64,000 bases of DNA from NCBI RefSeq assembly GCF_011751765.2, contig NZ_CP061169.1, positions 1,860,001 through 1,924,000 on the forward strand, given 5' to 3'. Made by a program: the position numbers and the translations under genes. The notes under the pieces were generated by a model. The model had not been told where the DNA came from. It saw only the letters and a list, made by a program, of their open reading frames with translations, and ran no database searches. Of the stretch, positions 51,237-59,658 are shown in pieces. The DNA comes from Paramicrobacterium chengjingii. Lineage in GTDB: Bacteria > Actinomycetota > Actinomycetes > Actinomycetales > Microbacteriaceae. Numbering within the stretch: the first letter of the stretch is position 1; each line of letters begins with the position of its first letter.

Positions 51237-51518
51237 GTGACAATGCTTGACGTGGGTGCGTCACGCGACAACGCGAGATATGCGCATTTGGCCGAAAATC
51301 GCGAACGCGGAGACATCACCCTTGACCGGCTTTCCGACCGTGAGTGGCGTGTGACCGACCGTCGCCTCGATGAGCATGACGCGCCGTCTGTGCTCGGCAT
51401 CATTGAGCAGACAGACGTCGGGTTTACCGTGCTCGAGATCAACGAGCTTGTGGCTCAGTGGACGGCAGATACACTCGACGACGCCGTATCGCTCTTTGTC
51501 ACGGCGGACCAGGGCTGA
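51237..51518 (+). CDS. small acidic protein of unknown function
   Basis: A 93-residue soluble protein. I choose GTG 51237 (VTMLDVG) because AAGGGGG lies five bases upstream; ATG 51204 is an alternative. The sequence is mixed alpha/beta (TDVGFTVLEINELVAQWTADTLDDAVSLFV) with no catalytic motif. Not recognised. It converges with the arylsulfotransferase-like gene, six bases between stops. Confidence 0.62.
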   Translation: MTMLDVGASRDNARYAHLAENRERGDITLDRLSDREWRVTDRRLDEHDAPSVLGIIEQTDVGFTVLEINELVAQWTADTLDDAVSLFVTADQG

Positions 51519-51524
51519 CGGCTG

Positions 51525-53060
51525 TCACGACATCGCGACGACGCGAGACGTGGCGAGAGCGGCACCCTGCGAATCACGCGCTTCCACTTGAAGGTATGCG
51601 GCGCTGTCTGCGTTAGGAATCGTGATTGCCGTCTCGAATCCCGCTCGTTGGGCCGTCGCCACCTCAGCGAGGGACGTTGCATCCGCTCCCGTGAGCAGTG
51701 CCCAGGAGGCAACGCGTGTCGCACCGTTCCAACTCATGAATGCGGTCGGCTCCCCTTTCACGCTCAAGGTCGCGAGATCAGGAACGGTTGCGGGGGTCGC
51801 GTCCCACTCGAACCGGTACGTCCGGTAGGAGCCCGATCCGATGGTGGTGAAGCCGAAATCGGCGTTGCCTTCAGCATCGAACTCCGTGGCTGACGGGGCG
51901 CTGCCCCAACCCACCATCGCGCGGCCGCCCTCGAGGAGTTGGGTATTTCCCATGGCGTAGCCCTCGTATTTTCCGTAGCGGTACGCCGTATCGAGCGTTG
52001 CAGACATCGCATCTTCATCAAGGTTCAGAACAAGTCCGGCGGACACGGCATCGTCTCCACTGACTCCGGCGTTGTCAAACAGACTGAGGTGTCCGTCGCC
52101 GTGCCACCGAGCGTCGTGCTGCCAAGAGAACTCGGCGTCTTTCTCGATTTCGAAGTCACTCTTCTTCCCGCCGAGGCGCCAGTGCAGCTGCGCCGTCGTC
52201 CGGTCGATCGCGTAAATCGCGCATGTATGCCGGCAGGAAATGATGAGGCGGTCCCCATCGTCGTCGATCGAATTCACATGAATCGGATCGAACGCGTTTT
52301 CAGGCGATGAACCGGTTTCATCATCATCGCCATCGATTCGCTTCAGGCTCTCGGTGATCGCGATGTCGTCAAGGATGTTCCAGTCGAGGAGCACCGCACC
52401 CGTCGCGACGTCAATCTCCTGTACGCGGCAAGCAAATGCATACCCATCTTGAGGGCCGCCGACCGACGAAAGATCAAGCCGAGCGACGGGGTAGGTCGTG
52501 ATCAGCGCGGTATTGCGATCGGTGAGATGAAACTCGTGAAGATCGGGGAGGGCGCCGCTGCCTCCGTGCACCGTTGCAATTTCACGATAGTTCGAGTCGA
52601 GGATGGTTCCAGTCCCGTGTCCATTGCCGCTGGCTACGCGTCCCGCCCAGTACGTGAGCACCGGCTTTCCCTCATATGTCTGAACGCGCACATCCGTTGA
52701 GTCGATACCATTTGGGGAGATCCATACGGGCTCGCCGTCATTATCGAGGATCGCAGCCGTGAAGATCTGATCTCGAGGGCTCAGAAAGACGTAGCCGGGG
52801 GCCGGTGTCGCACCGTCTGCAGCCCACGCCGTCACGACGGGAACGGTGAGAGCCGTGCTGACGAACCGATTGAACTCGACGTGGTCGTCATCTGACTTTT
52901 TCGGCTTCGTCGTCTCCTTCGGCGCCGGTGCAGGAACCAGCTGAACGCCACCCCACGTGGCTCCCGCGCCGACGATGGCACCGCCAAGCGCGGCAAGTGA
53001 AACCGTCACGAAACCGCGGCGGCGAATCTTCGGTTTTTCCTGGTCTTCAGGCGAGCTCAT
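51525..53060 (-). CDS. Tat-exported arylsulfotransferase-like (ASST family) protein
   Basis: A 511-residue exported protein. The N-terminus has a twin-arginine signal (RRRGFVTVSLAALGGAIVG, residues 13-31). The mature part is a beta-propeller: repeated blocks such as PGYVFLSPRD, WRLGGKKSDFEIE, FSWQHDARWHGDGHLSLFDN and ISCRHTCAIYAIDRTTAQLHW match the Arylsulfotran_2 pattern, with conserved His (DLHEFHL, HVNSID, QHDARWH) as likely catalytic and binding residues. True sulfotransferase activity is not proven for most members. No electron or sulfate genes are nearby. Confidence 0.82.
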   Translation of the reverse strand: MSSPEDQEKPKIRRRGFVTVSLAALGGAIVGAGATWGGVQLVPAPAPKETTKPKKSDDDHVEFNRFVSTALTVPVVTAWAADGATPAPGYVFLSPRDQIFTAAILDNDGEPVWISPNGIDSTDVRVQTYEGKPVLTYWAGRVASGNGHGTGTILDSNYREIATVHGGSGALPDLHEFHLTDRNTALITTYPVARLDLSSVGGPQDGYAFACRVQEIDVATGAVLLDWNILDDIAITESLKRIDGDDDETGSSPENAFDPIHVNSIDDDGDRLIISCRHTCAIYAIDRTTAQLHWRLGGKKSDFEIEKDAEFSWQHDARWHGDGHLSLFDNAGVSGDDAVSAGLVLNLDEDAMSATLDTAYRYGKYEGYAMGNTQLLEGGRAMVGWGSAPSATEFDAEGNADFGFTTIGSGSYRTYRFEWDATPATVPDLATLSVKGEPTAFMSWNGATRVASWALLTGADATSLAEVATAQRAGFETAITIPNADSAAYLQVEARDSQGAALATSRVVAMS

Positions 53061-53099
53061 GATGCGACGCTATCACCGTGATCGTAGACTCCTTGAGTG

Positions 53100-54230
53100 A
53101 TGCAGTGCTCATATTTCGACGCGGGGGTGTGCCGTTCGTGCAGCCTCATGGGTACCGAGTACACATCCCAAGTGCTTGACAAGCAGAGCCAGTGCCGGGC
53201 CTTGCTTGCCGCTTACCCGGGCCTCCACTGGCTCGACCCCGTCACCAGCGTCGAGCAAGACTTCCGCAATAAGGCAAAGATGGTGGTCGGAGGCAGTGTC
53301 GGCTCGCCCACCCTCGGCATTCTCGACTCAGAGAAGAACGGTGTCGATCTGCGTCAGTGCGGGGTGCTCCAGCCTGGACTTCGCGATGCGCTGCCCACCA
53401 TCGCTGACTTCATTGCTCTCGCCCGTATCGAGCCCTACGATGTCACGGCCCGGCGCGGTGAACTCAAATACGTGCTGTTGACTGAAGCCCTCTCGGGCGA
53501 GATTATGATCCGGTTCGTCCTTCGCTCACGAGAAGCGATCAGCCGCATACACAAGCATTTGCCGAAACTCCAGCATGCACTCCCACAGGCGCGCGTGATC
53601 TCGGCAAATCTGCAACCCGAGCACAAGGCGATCATCGAGGGCGAGCAAGAGATCATGCTCACCCCAACGTCGACGCTCACGATGAGAACAGGCGACATCG
53701 ACCTGCAGCTCGGCGCAAAGAGCTTTTTCCAGACGAATACGGCGGTGGCTGAGCAGCTCTATGCCCAGGCACGTCAGTGGTCTGCTGAGGTCAACCCTCG
53801 CACAGTGTGGGATTTGTATTGCGGTGTGGGTGGGTTTGCGCTTCATCTCGCTGACGGACAGCGCACAGTGAAAGGGATCGAAGTGAGCCCCGAAGCGATC
53901 GAGAGCGCACGAGCAAGCGCACAGGATGCTGGTCTCACAAACATCCGGTTTGTCGCCGCGGATGCCACGCGGTTCGTGCTCGATTCGAAGCCTGCTGACG
54001 AACCCGATCTCATCGTCGTGAATCCGCCTCGCCGCGGAGTGGGACAGGAGCTCTCACAGTGGCTGGAGACGAGCTCCGTCACAACGGTGATCTATTCGAG
54101 TTGCAACGCCACCACTCTGGCGACGGACCTCGAGGCGATGCCGTCGTTCTCTCCCGTGCGCGGACGCGTCCTTGATATGTTTCCTCAAACACGACACTAC
54201 GAGACGATGCTGCTGCTTGAGCGCCGCTGA
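53100..54230 (+). CDS. rlmC: 23S rRNA (uracil-747-C5)-methyltransferase RlmC
   Basis: A 376-residue SAM-dependent RNA methyltransferase of the TrmA/RlmCD family. Four cysteines for a [4Fe-4S] cluster: MQC, GVCRSC and QSQC. The SAM site is WDLYCGVGGFALHLA. VVNPPRRGVG precedes the catalytic Cys335 (IYSSCNATTLATDL). There is no N-terminal TRAM domain and the protein begins MQCSYFDAGVCRSC like E. coli RlmC, which decides between RlmC and RlmD. ATG 53100 is chosen over the adjacent GTG 53097 for the same reason. Confidence 0.93.
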   Translation: MQCSYFDAGVCRSCSLMGTEYTSQVLDKQSQCRALLAAYPGLHWLDPVTSVEQDFRNKAKMVVGGSVGSPTLGILDSEKNGVDLRQCGVLQPGLRDALPTIADFIALARIEPYDVTARRGELKYVLLTEALSGEIMIRFVLRSREAISRIHKHLPKLQHALPQARVISANLQPEHKAIIEGEQEIMLTPTSTLTMRTGDIDLQLGAKSFFQTNTAVAEQLYAQARQWSAEVNPRTVWDLYCGVGGFALHLADGQRTVKGIEVSPEAIESARASAQDAGLTNIRFVAADATRFVLDSKPADEPDLIVVNPPRRGVGQELSQWLETSSVTTVIYSSCNATTLATDLEAMPSFSPVRGRVLDMFPQTRHYETMLLLERR

Positions 54231-54403
54231 TGAGGACTCGCAATTGACCGGTCCACGGCTACGCTTATTCGGCGGATTGTGGCATGGGCGCATTCGCATG
54301 TGACACACTCGATGTGGCCCTCCGATACGTGTGTTTGATCACGCATCCATGGTTTGGGCGTGTCCGCACTCCGCTTTTCTCTGCCCAGTTAGGTGACTGA
54401 TAG

Positions 54404-55765
54404 ATGACCGAGTCCACTACCCCAAGTTCGGAAGACCAGCAGAGCGACCAGTTCTTCGAAACCTTCATTCACTCTCAGTCCGTTGAACAACCCGAATTCA
54501 CCGTTGCATTTCGCGGGTACGACAAAGACGAAGTGAATACCGCGATCGGGGACCTCTCCGGGCGGCTTCAGCGTGCGACAACGGCGTTGGACGAAGCACT
54601 TCTTCGCCACCGCGAAGAGGTCGAACGGGCCCGTAGTGAGAACTCAACCACGTCAACAGAGCTCGAAGAGGAGCTCGCGATCGCACAAGCTCGCGCTGCC
54701 GACGCCGAGAACCAGGTGCAGACGCTCACCGCCGAAATGCTGGAGCGGCCCGACGACGACGAGGGTGACGAGAGTGAGGGGCAGTCCCGCCCGCAATTCG
54801 AAGCAGTACTCAGAGTTGCCGAAGAGCAGGCAACTGCCATCATTCAGAATGCGACAATCCAGGCGGAGCGTCTGCTTTCGGCCGCGCGCGACCAAGAGAA
54901 ATCACGCCGCGCATCGCTTGATGCCGATGTCGCCCGCATTACCGCGCAAGCGGAGCAGGATGCCGACCAGGTGCGCCTCAAGATGGACACCGAGTACACC
55001 GCGCACGAAGCGCGCATCGAGCGTGAGCAGGCTCACGTTGATGAAAAGGTCACGCAGGCTGAGCGCGAGGCCGCCACAATTCGCACGGAGGCGGAGAAGG
55101 GCGCGGCGTCGCTTCGAGCCCTCGTCACTCGCGAGACGGCCGAACAGCGCACCGAAGCCGAGCGTGAGGTGACAGAGATGAACGCGCGGGTGCTGGAGTT
55201 CGAAGAGACGCTCACTCGACGCCAAGATGATGCGCAACAGGAGTTCCTTGTCTTGCACAACCAGGCTGTGGCTCATGCGGAGCGCATCACCTCGGATGCA
55301 AACGAGCAAGTCGCCTCGTCACTCGAACACGCACAACGCATCTCGGCACGGGCCGATGACTATGAGAAGCTCATGCGTGCACAAGCGTCGCAGATCGAAG
55401 CTGATGCACAGATTCATGCCCGTGAGTCGTTGGATCGGGCGCAGATCAAGGCGAAGAAGATCGTCGACACCGTCATCGAACACTCCACGAGCGTGCTCCG
55501 TGACGCCGAGGACCGAACGCGGGAGCTTCGCTGGCAGCAGCAGCAGCTGACGAGCTTTATGGCTGAGGTGCGTGAGCTGATCCGCCCTGAGAACGGTCCA
55601 AGCGCGGAGTCCCTACACGTGATTAATTCCCCTGTGTCTGCCGCAGACGACGACGAAGACGTCGACGATGCAGAGGACTCACGCGAGTTCGTCTCGGAAT
55701 TCGTCGCTGAGGCTCCTCCGGCTGCTCCCGTTGATCCTGAAGATGAAGACGCCGTCGAAGACTGA
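54404..55765 (+). CDS. DivIVA-like coiled-coil protein
   Basis: A 453-residue acidic protein. After a polar leader, FTVAFRGYDKDEVNTAIGDLSGRLQ (about residues 33-58) matches the DivIVA/Wag31 N-terminal membrane-targeting motif (FRGYD..EVD). The rest to about residue 390 is a nearly unbroken Ala/Glu/Arg/Gln coiled coil; the tail is Asp/Glu/Pro-rich. Such proteins in actinobacteria organise the cell pole and wall growth. The long coiled coil resembles polar scaffolds of the Scy/FilP type as well as Wag31. It is a paralogue candidate, not the main divIVA of the division cluster, which is absent here. Confidence 0.78.
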   Translation: MTESTTPSSEDQQSDQFFETFIHSQSVEQPEFTVAFRGYDKDEVNTAIGDLSGRLQRATTALDEALLRHREEVERARSENSTTSTELEEELAIAQARAADAENQVQTLTAEMLERPDDDEGDESEGQSRPQFEAVLRVAEEQATAIIQNATIQAERLLSAARDQEKSRRASLDADVARITAQAEQDADQVRLKMDTEYTAHEARIEREQAHVDEKVTQAEREAATIRTEAEKGAASLRALVTRETAEQRTEAEREVTEMNARVLEFEETLTRRQDDAQQEFLVLHNQAVAHAERITSDANEQVASSLEHAQRISARADDYEKLMRAQASQIEADAQIHARESLDRAQIKAKKIVDTVIEHSTSVLRDAEDRTRELRWQQQQLTSFMAEVRELIRPENGPSAESLHVINSPVSAADDDEDVDDAEDSREFVSEFVAEAPPAAPVDPEDEDAVED

Positions 55766-55783
55766 CGCGTCTCGAAACTGTCG

Positions 55784-55876
55784 TTACCGTGGGTTCCTAG
55801 CCGCGCGCTGCCAGACGGCTGCGGACATGCCGAGCATCCTTCTCGTATGCCTTCGAGCGCATGGAGCCCACGGTAA
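55784..55876 (+). ncRNA. possible structured RNA closed by a 13-pair stem
   Basis: TTACCGTGGGTTC (55784-55796) pairs along its whole length with GAGCCCACGGTAA (55864-55876) when read as plus-strand RNA, with one U-G wobble. The 67 bases between contain further small stems (for example AGCCG with CGGCT). The element lies between the DivIVA-like gene and the desaturase gene and is followed by AAATT. It may be the 3' UTR/terminator structure of the DivIVA-like gene, an independent RNA, or coincidence over an antisense open frame. Confidence 0.3.
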
Positions 55877-55951
55877 AATTGGGCAAGCGATCGGCAACTG
55901 CCCTTGGCTTCCGTAACCGCCACACGGCCCGTCGATCGGCAGGTGCATCAT
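55784..55951 (-). CDS. possible 55-residue protein with a strong ribosome site
   Basis: On the minus strand GGAAGGAG is followed five bases later by ATGATG (55951), opening a 55-codon frame (MMHLPIDGPCGGYGSQ... ending AARNPR) whose stop lies in the arm of the 55784 inverted repeat. The ribosome site is better than that of many genes here. The sequence is not recognised and its composition is compatible with chance. It overlaps the candidate RNA on the other strand. Confidence 0.22.
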   Translation of the reverse strand: MMHLPIDGPCGGYGSQGQLPIACPILPWAPCARRHTRRMLGMSAAVWQRAARNPR

Positions 55952-55997
55952 CTCTACTCCTTCCCTCACCCGCGATCCATCGTCCACTCTCGGTCCT

Positions 55998-57068
55998 GTG
56001 CGCCAGACCTACGCAGGAGCAGAGTCGTTCCCGCCGGTCGCGCGTGCGTATAAAGAGGTTTCGCAAGTAGCCCGCGAGTCAGGTCTGCTGCGCAAGGCAC
56101 CCTGGTTTTACGCCATCGTCGGCGCGGCAATCGCACTCGGCTTCGGCGGTGCTGTCACCGGGCTTATTCTGCTCGGCGACAGTTGGTTTCAGCTGCTCAT
56201 CGCCGCGTCACTCGGCATCCTCTTCACGCAGGTCGCGTTTCTCGCACACGAGGCAGCTCACCGCGTGATCCTCAAGACTGGCCCCGCGAACGATTGGCTC
56301 GCTCGCGTTCTCGCTGGTTTCGGCGTAGGCATGAGCTATTCCTGGTGGGACTCCAAGCATTCACGCCACCACGCAAACCCCAACAAAGTGGGCAAAGACC
56401 CCGACATTCAAGTCGATACAATCTCCTTTCTTGAAGAGGATGCTGCCGAGGCACGTGGCTTCCGCCGTATGATCACCCGCAGACAGGGCTGGCTGTTTTT
56501 CCCGCTTCTGACGCTCGAGGGCCTTAACCTGCACTATCTGGGCGTCAAGCACCTCGTCTCAAAGCAGCCGATCAAGGGCCGTTGGATCGAGCTCGCACTC
56601 ATTGCCACTCGTTTCGCGCTGTACCTCACACCGATCTTTCTGCTGCTGCCGCTTGGCATGGCCTTCGCCTTTCTCGGTGTTCAGCTCGCCGTCTTCGGCG
56701 TCTACATGGGTGCGGCGTTCGCGCCCAACCACAAGGGGATGCCGGTGATCGCTCCCAATGCGAAGATCGACTTCTTCTCCAAGCAAGTGCGCACCTCTCG
56801 CAACATCTCCGGCGGTTGGTGGGCGACGTGGTTGCTCGGTGGCTTGAATTATCAGGTCGAGCACCACCTCTTTCCGAGCATGGCCCGGCCCCACCTGTCG
56901 AAAGCACGTGAGATCGTACGTACGCAGTGCGATGCGCTCAATGTGCCGTACACAGAGACCACGCTGTGGCGCTCTTATGCCATCGTGATCGACTACCTCA
57001 ATCGCGTCGGGCTCGCTGCCCGTGACCCGTTTGACTGCCCGATTTCGGCCCAGTACCGCCGCGGGTAA
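55998..57068 (+). CDS. membrane fatty acid desaturase (acyl-CoA/acyl-lipid type)
   Basis: A 356-residue di-iron desaturase. Histidine boxes: HEAAH (84-88), HSRHH (121-125) and QVEHH (286-290), all intact. Membrane pairs lie at about 37-82 and 195-240. No fused cytochrome b5 domain, so an external electron donor is needed. The QxxHH third box is typical of front-end/delta-5/6-like and bacterial DesA3-type enzymes; the position desaturated cannot be read. Start is GTG 55998. The lysoplasmalogenase-like gene follows by 24 bases, a lipid-related pair. Confidence 0.92.
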   Translation: MRQTYAGAESFPPVARAYKEVSQVARESGLLRKAPWFYAIVGAAIALGFGGAVTGLILLGDSWFQLLIAASLGILFTQVAFLAHEAAHRVILKTGPANDWLARVLAGFGVGMSYSWWDSKHSRHHANPNKVGKDPDIQVDTISFLEEDAAEARGFRRMITRRQGWLFFPLLTLEGLNLHYLGVKHLVSKQPIKGRWIELALIATRFALYLTPIFLLLPLGMAFAFLGVQLAVFGVYMGAAFAPNHKGMPVIAPNAKIDFFSKQVRTSRNISGGWWATWLLGGLNYQVEHHLFPSMARPHLSKAREIVRTQCDALNVPYTETTLWRSYAIVIDYLNRVGLAARDPFDCPISAQYRRG

Positions 57069-57092
57069 TCTGCGTCCTACTACGATGAGGGG

Positions 57093-57788
57093 ATGCGCAG
57101 CAGCATCCCCCGTGTGATTCTCGCGTGGAGTTTCGTTCCGTTCGCTGTCGGCTCGAGCGTGCACGTCCTGGCGTTGGGGGTGTCGAGCCCTCTTGCCGCG
57201 CCGACGAAGCTATTCCTCATGCCGTTGCTGTTGATCCCCGTTGCGGTCATGTCTCGACGACTGGCCCCTCGCGCCGCCATTGCCCTTCTGGTGTCGGCGA
57301 TTGCGCTTTCCTGGTTTGGTGACGCGGCGGGAGCTTTCTTCGGTTTTGCTCCTGAGCTGCCCACCATGCTGCTCTTCTTCGGGCTGGCGCACATTGCCTA
57401 CATGCTGCTCTTCGCGATTCACGCCCGCCTGCGGCGCCTTCCGTTGTGGACTCTGATCTACGGAGCCTGGTGGGTGGCAATGCTCGCCGTTCTCGGCTCT
57501 CACGTCGGCGCACTCATCATTGCTATCGCTCTGTATGGGCTTGTGCTCGCGGGCACAGCAACTCTCGCTGCGAGATGCCACCCGCTCACGGTGTGGGGCG
57601 GCATCCTGTTTCTTCTCAGCGATTCGATTCTTGCATTTCGGCTCTTTCTGCCCGAAGGGATGCCAGCGTGGACGAGCCCCGCGGTCATGGCCACGTACGC
57701 GGCGGGACAGGCTCTCATCGTCGCCGGCGTGCTGCTCACGCTCTCACGCGCTCGAGACTCACAACCCCTGGCCGCGGTCGCGCCCTGA
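57093..57788 (+). CDS. YhhN/TMEM86-family protein, lysoplasmalogenase-like
   Basis: A 231-residue protein with about eight membrane helices. Family motifs: PTKLFLMPLLLIPV, LSWFGDAAG, FFGLAHIAYMLLF and GGILFLLSDSILAF, carrying the conserved Lys, Asp, His and Ser-Asp residues of the active site. Characterised relatives cleave the vinyl-ether bond of lysoplasmalogens. Whether this organism makes plasmalogens is unknown, so the reaction is inferred from family only. Same strand and close behind the desaturase. Confidence 0.85.
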   Translation: MRSSIPRVILAWSFVPFAVGSSVHVLALGVSSPLAAPTKLFLMPLLLIPVAVMSRRLAPRAAIALLVSAIALSWFGDAAGAFFGFAPELPTMLLFFGLAHIAYMLLFAIHARLRRLPLWTLIYGAWWVAMLAVLGSHVGALIIAIALYGLVLAGTATLAARCHPLTVWGGILFLLSDSILAFRLFLPEGMPAWTSPAVMATYAAGQALIVAGVLLTLSRARDSQPLAAVAP

Positions 57789-57797
57789 CCGGAGCCG

Positions 57798-58628
57798 CTA
57801 CAGGAGGAAGATCGACAGCATCCCGGGATTATGCGCGTGCACGAGCACGGCGAACACGACGGCGTCGAACAGCAGATGCACGGTGACAACGTACGCGAGC
57901 GAGTGCGTGCGCATAAAGATGAATCCCTGCAATAGTGCGAACGGAATCGTCAACGCTGGCCCCCATTCCCTGTAGCCGAGCTCCCACAGAAACGAGACGA
58001 AAACGATCATCTGCAGCACGTTAGCCATGAGGTCCGGAAAATGGCGGCGCAGCAGGGTGAACACCGTGCAGATGAAGAACAGTTCGTCCCAGATTCCAAC
58101 CGCACCGACTCCGACGAAGAGTCGAGCGATGAGCTCTGGTGAGTCGACCACCGGCCAGTTCATATAAACACCGCTCGTGATGAAGTAGAACGGCAGAATC
58201 AACCAGCCGAGCACAAGAACAGCAACGAGCCAGCCCCATTGCAGCCGCCCCCACTTCTTTCGGGAACGCCAGGGAAACCGCGTTGCATGGTCGCGAAAAG
58301 CGAACCTCGAGAGCAGGTAGGGCACGACAACGGCGCCGCCGAGTGCGACGGTGAATCGCAGCATCGCCAGATTGTCGAGCTGCGCGGCAAGCGGGATCGA
58401 ACTGACGATCAGCATTCCGACGGCGATTAAGCTCAGATCACGAAACAGAGATGCATCGAATGCTCGCACGCGACCGCGTTCGATCAGGAGCGCTCCTCCA
58501 ACACCGCATGCCAGCAGCACCCACCCGAGCCATGCCAGTTGGAGCACGAAAAACGCCGGGGCCGCCGCGCAAACGAGAGCCGCCGGTATGACGCTCAGAC
58601 GGGCGTCGGTGGGTTTTGTGACGGCCAT
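57798..58628 (-). CDS. CPBP-like intramembrane protease homologue
   Basis: A 276-residue membrane protein with about eight helices. The CPBP/Abi motif is seen in modified form: IWDELFFICTVFTLLRRHF where the family has EExxxR, so the first Glu is Asp and the Arg is shifted. Later motifs are TIPFALLQGFIFMRTHSL and VTVHLLFDAVVF (HxxxD-type). Metal binding may be retained, but activity is uncertain. Converges with the lysoplasmalogenase-like gene. Confidence 0.7.
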   Translation of the reverse strand: MAVTKPTDARLSVIPAALVCAAAPAFFVLQLAWLGWVLLACGVGGALLIERGRVRAFDASLFRDLSLIAVGMLIVSSIPLAAQLDNLAMLRFTVALGGAVVVPYLLSRFAFRDHATRFPWRSRKKWGRLQWGWLVAVLVLGWLILPFYFITSGVYMNWPVVDSPELIARLFVGVGAVGIWDELFFICTVFTLLRRHFPDLMANVLQMIVFVSFLWELGYREWGPALTIPFALLQGFIFMRTHSLAYVVTVHLLFDAVVFAVLVHAHNPGMLSIFLL

Positions 58629-58676
58629 CGTTCCAGCGTAGCCGGGAGTCGAGTCGCCCTGAACGCCAGAAGCTGA

Positions 58677-58886
58677 TCAGCCGTCGAGGGTTTGCGCGAA
58701 CAAGAAGTGCCACCCAATCCACCACCAGAACACGATCACAGTGATGCGACCGGCATTCGAGACGAAGATTTCGTCAAGTATGCGAGACGGAGGGGACACC
58801 GTGGCGGGCCGCCGATCCGACCACAGAGTAAGTGCTGCCGCTGCGGCGAGGCAGAAGAGGTACACACCTAGCGTAACGACGTGCAT
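58677..58886 (-). CDS. small two-helix membrane protein (DUF6186-like)
   Basis: A 69-residue protein with helices at about residues 2-21 and 45-66, the latter ending in FWWWIGWHFLF. The pattern recalls DUF6186 proteins of actinobacteria; function unknown. AGGAGG lies eight bases upstream of ATG 58886, and this ATG overlaps the stop of the upstream membrane protein gene by one base (TGATG), so the two are coupled. GTG 58889 is a possible alternative start. Confidence 0.68.
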   Translation of the reverse strand: MHVVTLGVYLFCLAAAAALTLWSDRRPATVSPPSRILDEIFVSNAGRITVIVFWWWIGWHFLFAQTLDG

Positions 58887-59512
58887 CACACGTTCCTCCT
58901 GTGCACTGGTAAGGCATGCAGCATGAGAACTGTGCCTCCTGCGAGCCAGACGAACACGAAGACGGTTTTCCAGGCCCACGTGTCAAGCAGCGGATCGAGC
59001 ACGTCCGAGATCGACGGCATCACTCCATCCACGAGTAGGCCCCACTTCCAGCTGAGGTATGCCGTTGCTTCCCACACTCCCGCAAGAACGATAAGACTCC
59101 CCCACGCGATAAACGCATTCCGCAGAGCTCTCGGTCGTGCGCGTCCGATAGAGCTCAGCGATCGGCGTGGTTCCATCGCCGCGTGTGGCCCGCCTGCGAG
59201 TGCCGAGTAGCCCACGAATATCCCGATAATGCACACGACTAGTCCGGTCACGGTGCCATGGCGAGGCGCGACAACGAGCACGATCCCCGCAAGCACGGCT
59301 GCGATACTCAGCGACTGGACGGAGGGTCGATTCGCCTTCGCAACGGGAAGCCTCTGTTTCGGCATCGTCGTCAGCACCGAGACCCCCAGTAACGCAGCAC
59401 CGAAGATCCCTGCGTCCGCCCACGCACCGCGAATCAGCTGAAAGACGGCGACGAGCACCAGCACGATGAGCCAGGGCACATCGCGAAGGCGAATCGACGG
59501 GCCCGCCATCAT
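58886..59512 (-). CDS. membrane protein of unknown function, coupled to the DUF6186-like gene
   Basis: A 208-residue protein with five or six hydrophobic segments (for example VPWLIVLVLVAVFQLI, LSIAAVLAGIVLVVAP, GLVVCIIGIFVGYSALAG and TVFVFVWLAGGTVLML). There are no family motifs. I start it at ATG 59512, because a -10 element TATACT (59524-59519) ends exactly six bases upstream, implying a leaderless message; the frame farther upstream enters the promoter of the divergent ArsR-type gene. Confidence 0.65.
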   Translation of the reverse strand: MMAGPSIRLRDVPWLIVLVLVAVFQLIRGAWADAGIFGAALLGVSVLTTMPKQRLPVAKANRPSVQSLSIAAVLAGIVLVVAPRHGTVTGLVVCIIGIFVGYSALAGGPHAAMEPRRSLSSIGRARPRALRNAFIAWGSLIVLAGVWEATAYLSWKWGLLVDGVMPSISDVLDPLLDTWAWKTVFVFVWLAGGTVLMLHALPVHRRNV

Positions 59513-59612
59513 GCTTTGAGTATAGATCCGTCGCTGGCGCAGGACCGCGACGCACACATTCAGCACGCCTAGACGCGAGACTGACCAATACTTCGTTGCT
59601 ATTCCGGGGTAT

Positions 59613-59628
59613 ACAAGAACTCTTGTGC
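59613..59628 (+). promoter_or_regulatory. promoter and operator of the ArsR-type regulator gene
   Basis: A TTGTGC -35 (59623-59628), a 17-base spacer and a TAGCGT -10 (59646-59651) precede the ATG at 59659 by seven bases. The palindrome ACAAG-N4-CTTGT (59613-59626) overlaps the -35 element. This fits autorepression by the winged-helix regulator; binding is inferred. Confidence 0.55.
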
Positions 59629-59658
59629 ATATTGGATCGCACACTTAGCGTTGAGACC

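Noticed and set aside
55784..55876. tRNA-like fold because of the CCGTGGG/CCCACGG acceptor-like stem
   Set aside because: No T-arm consensus, no anticodon arm of correct size and no CCA end on either strand.
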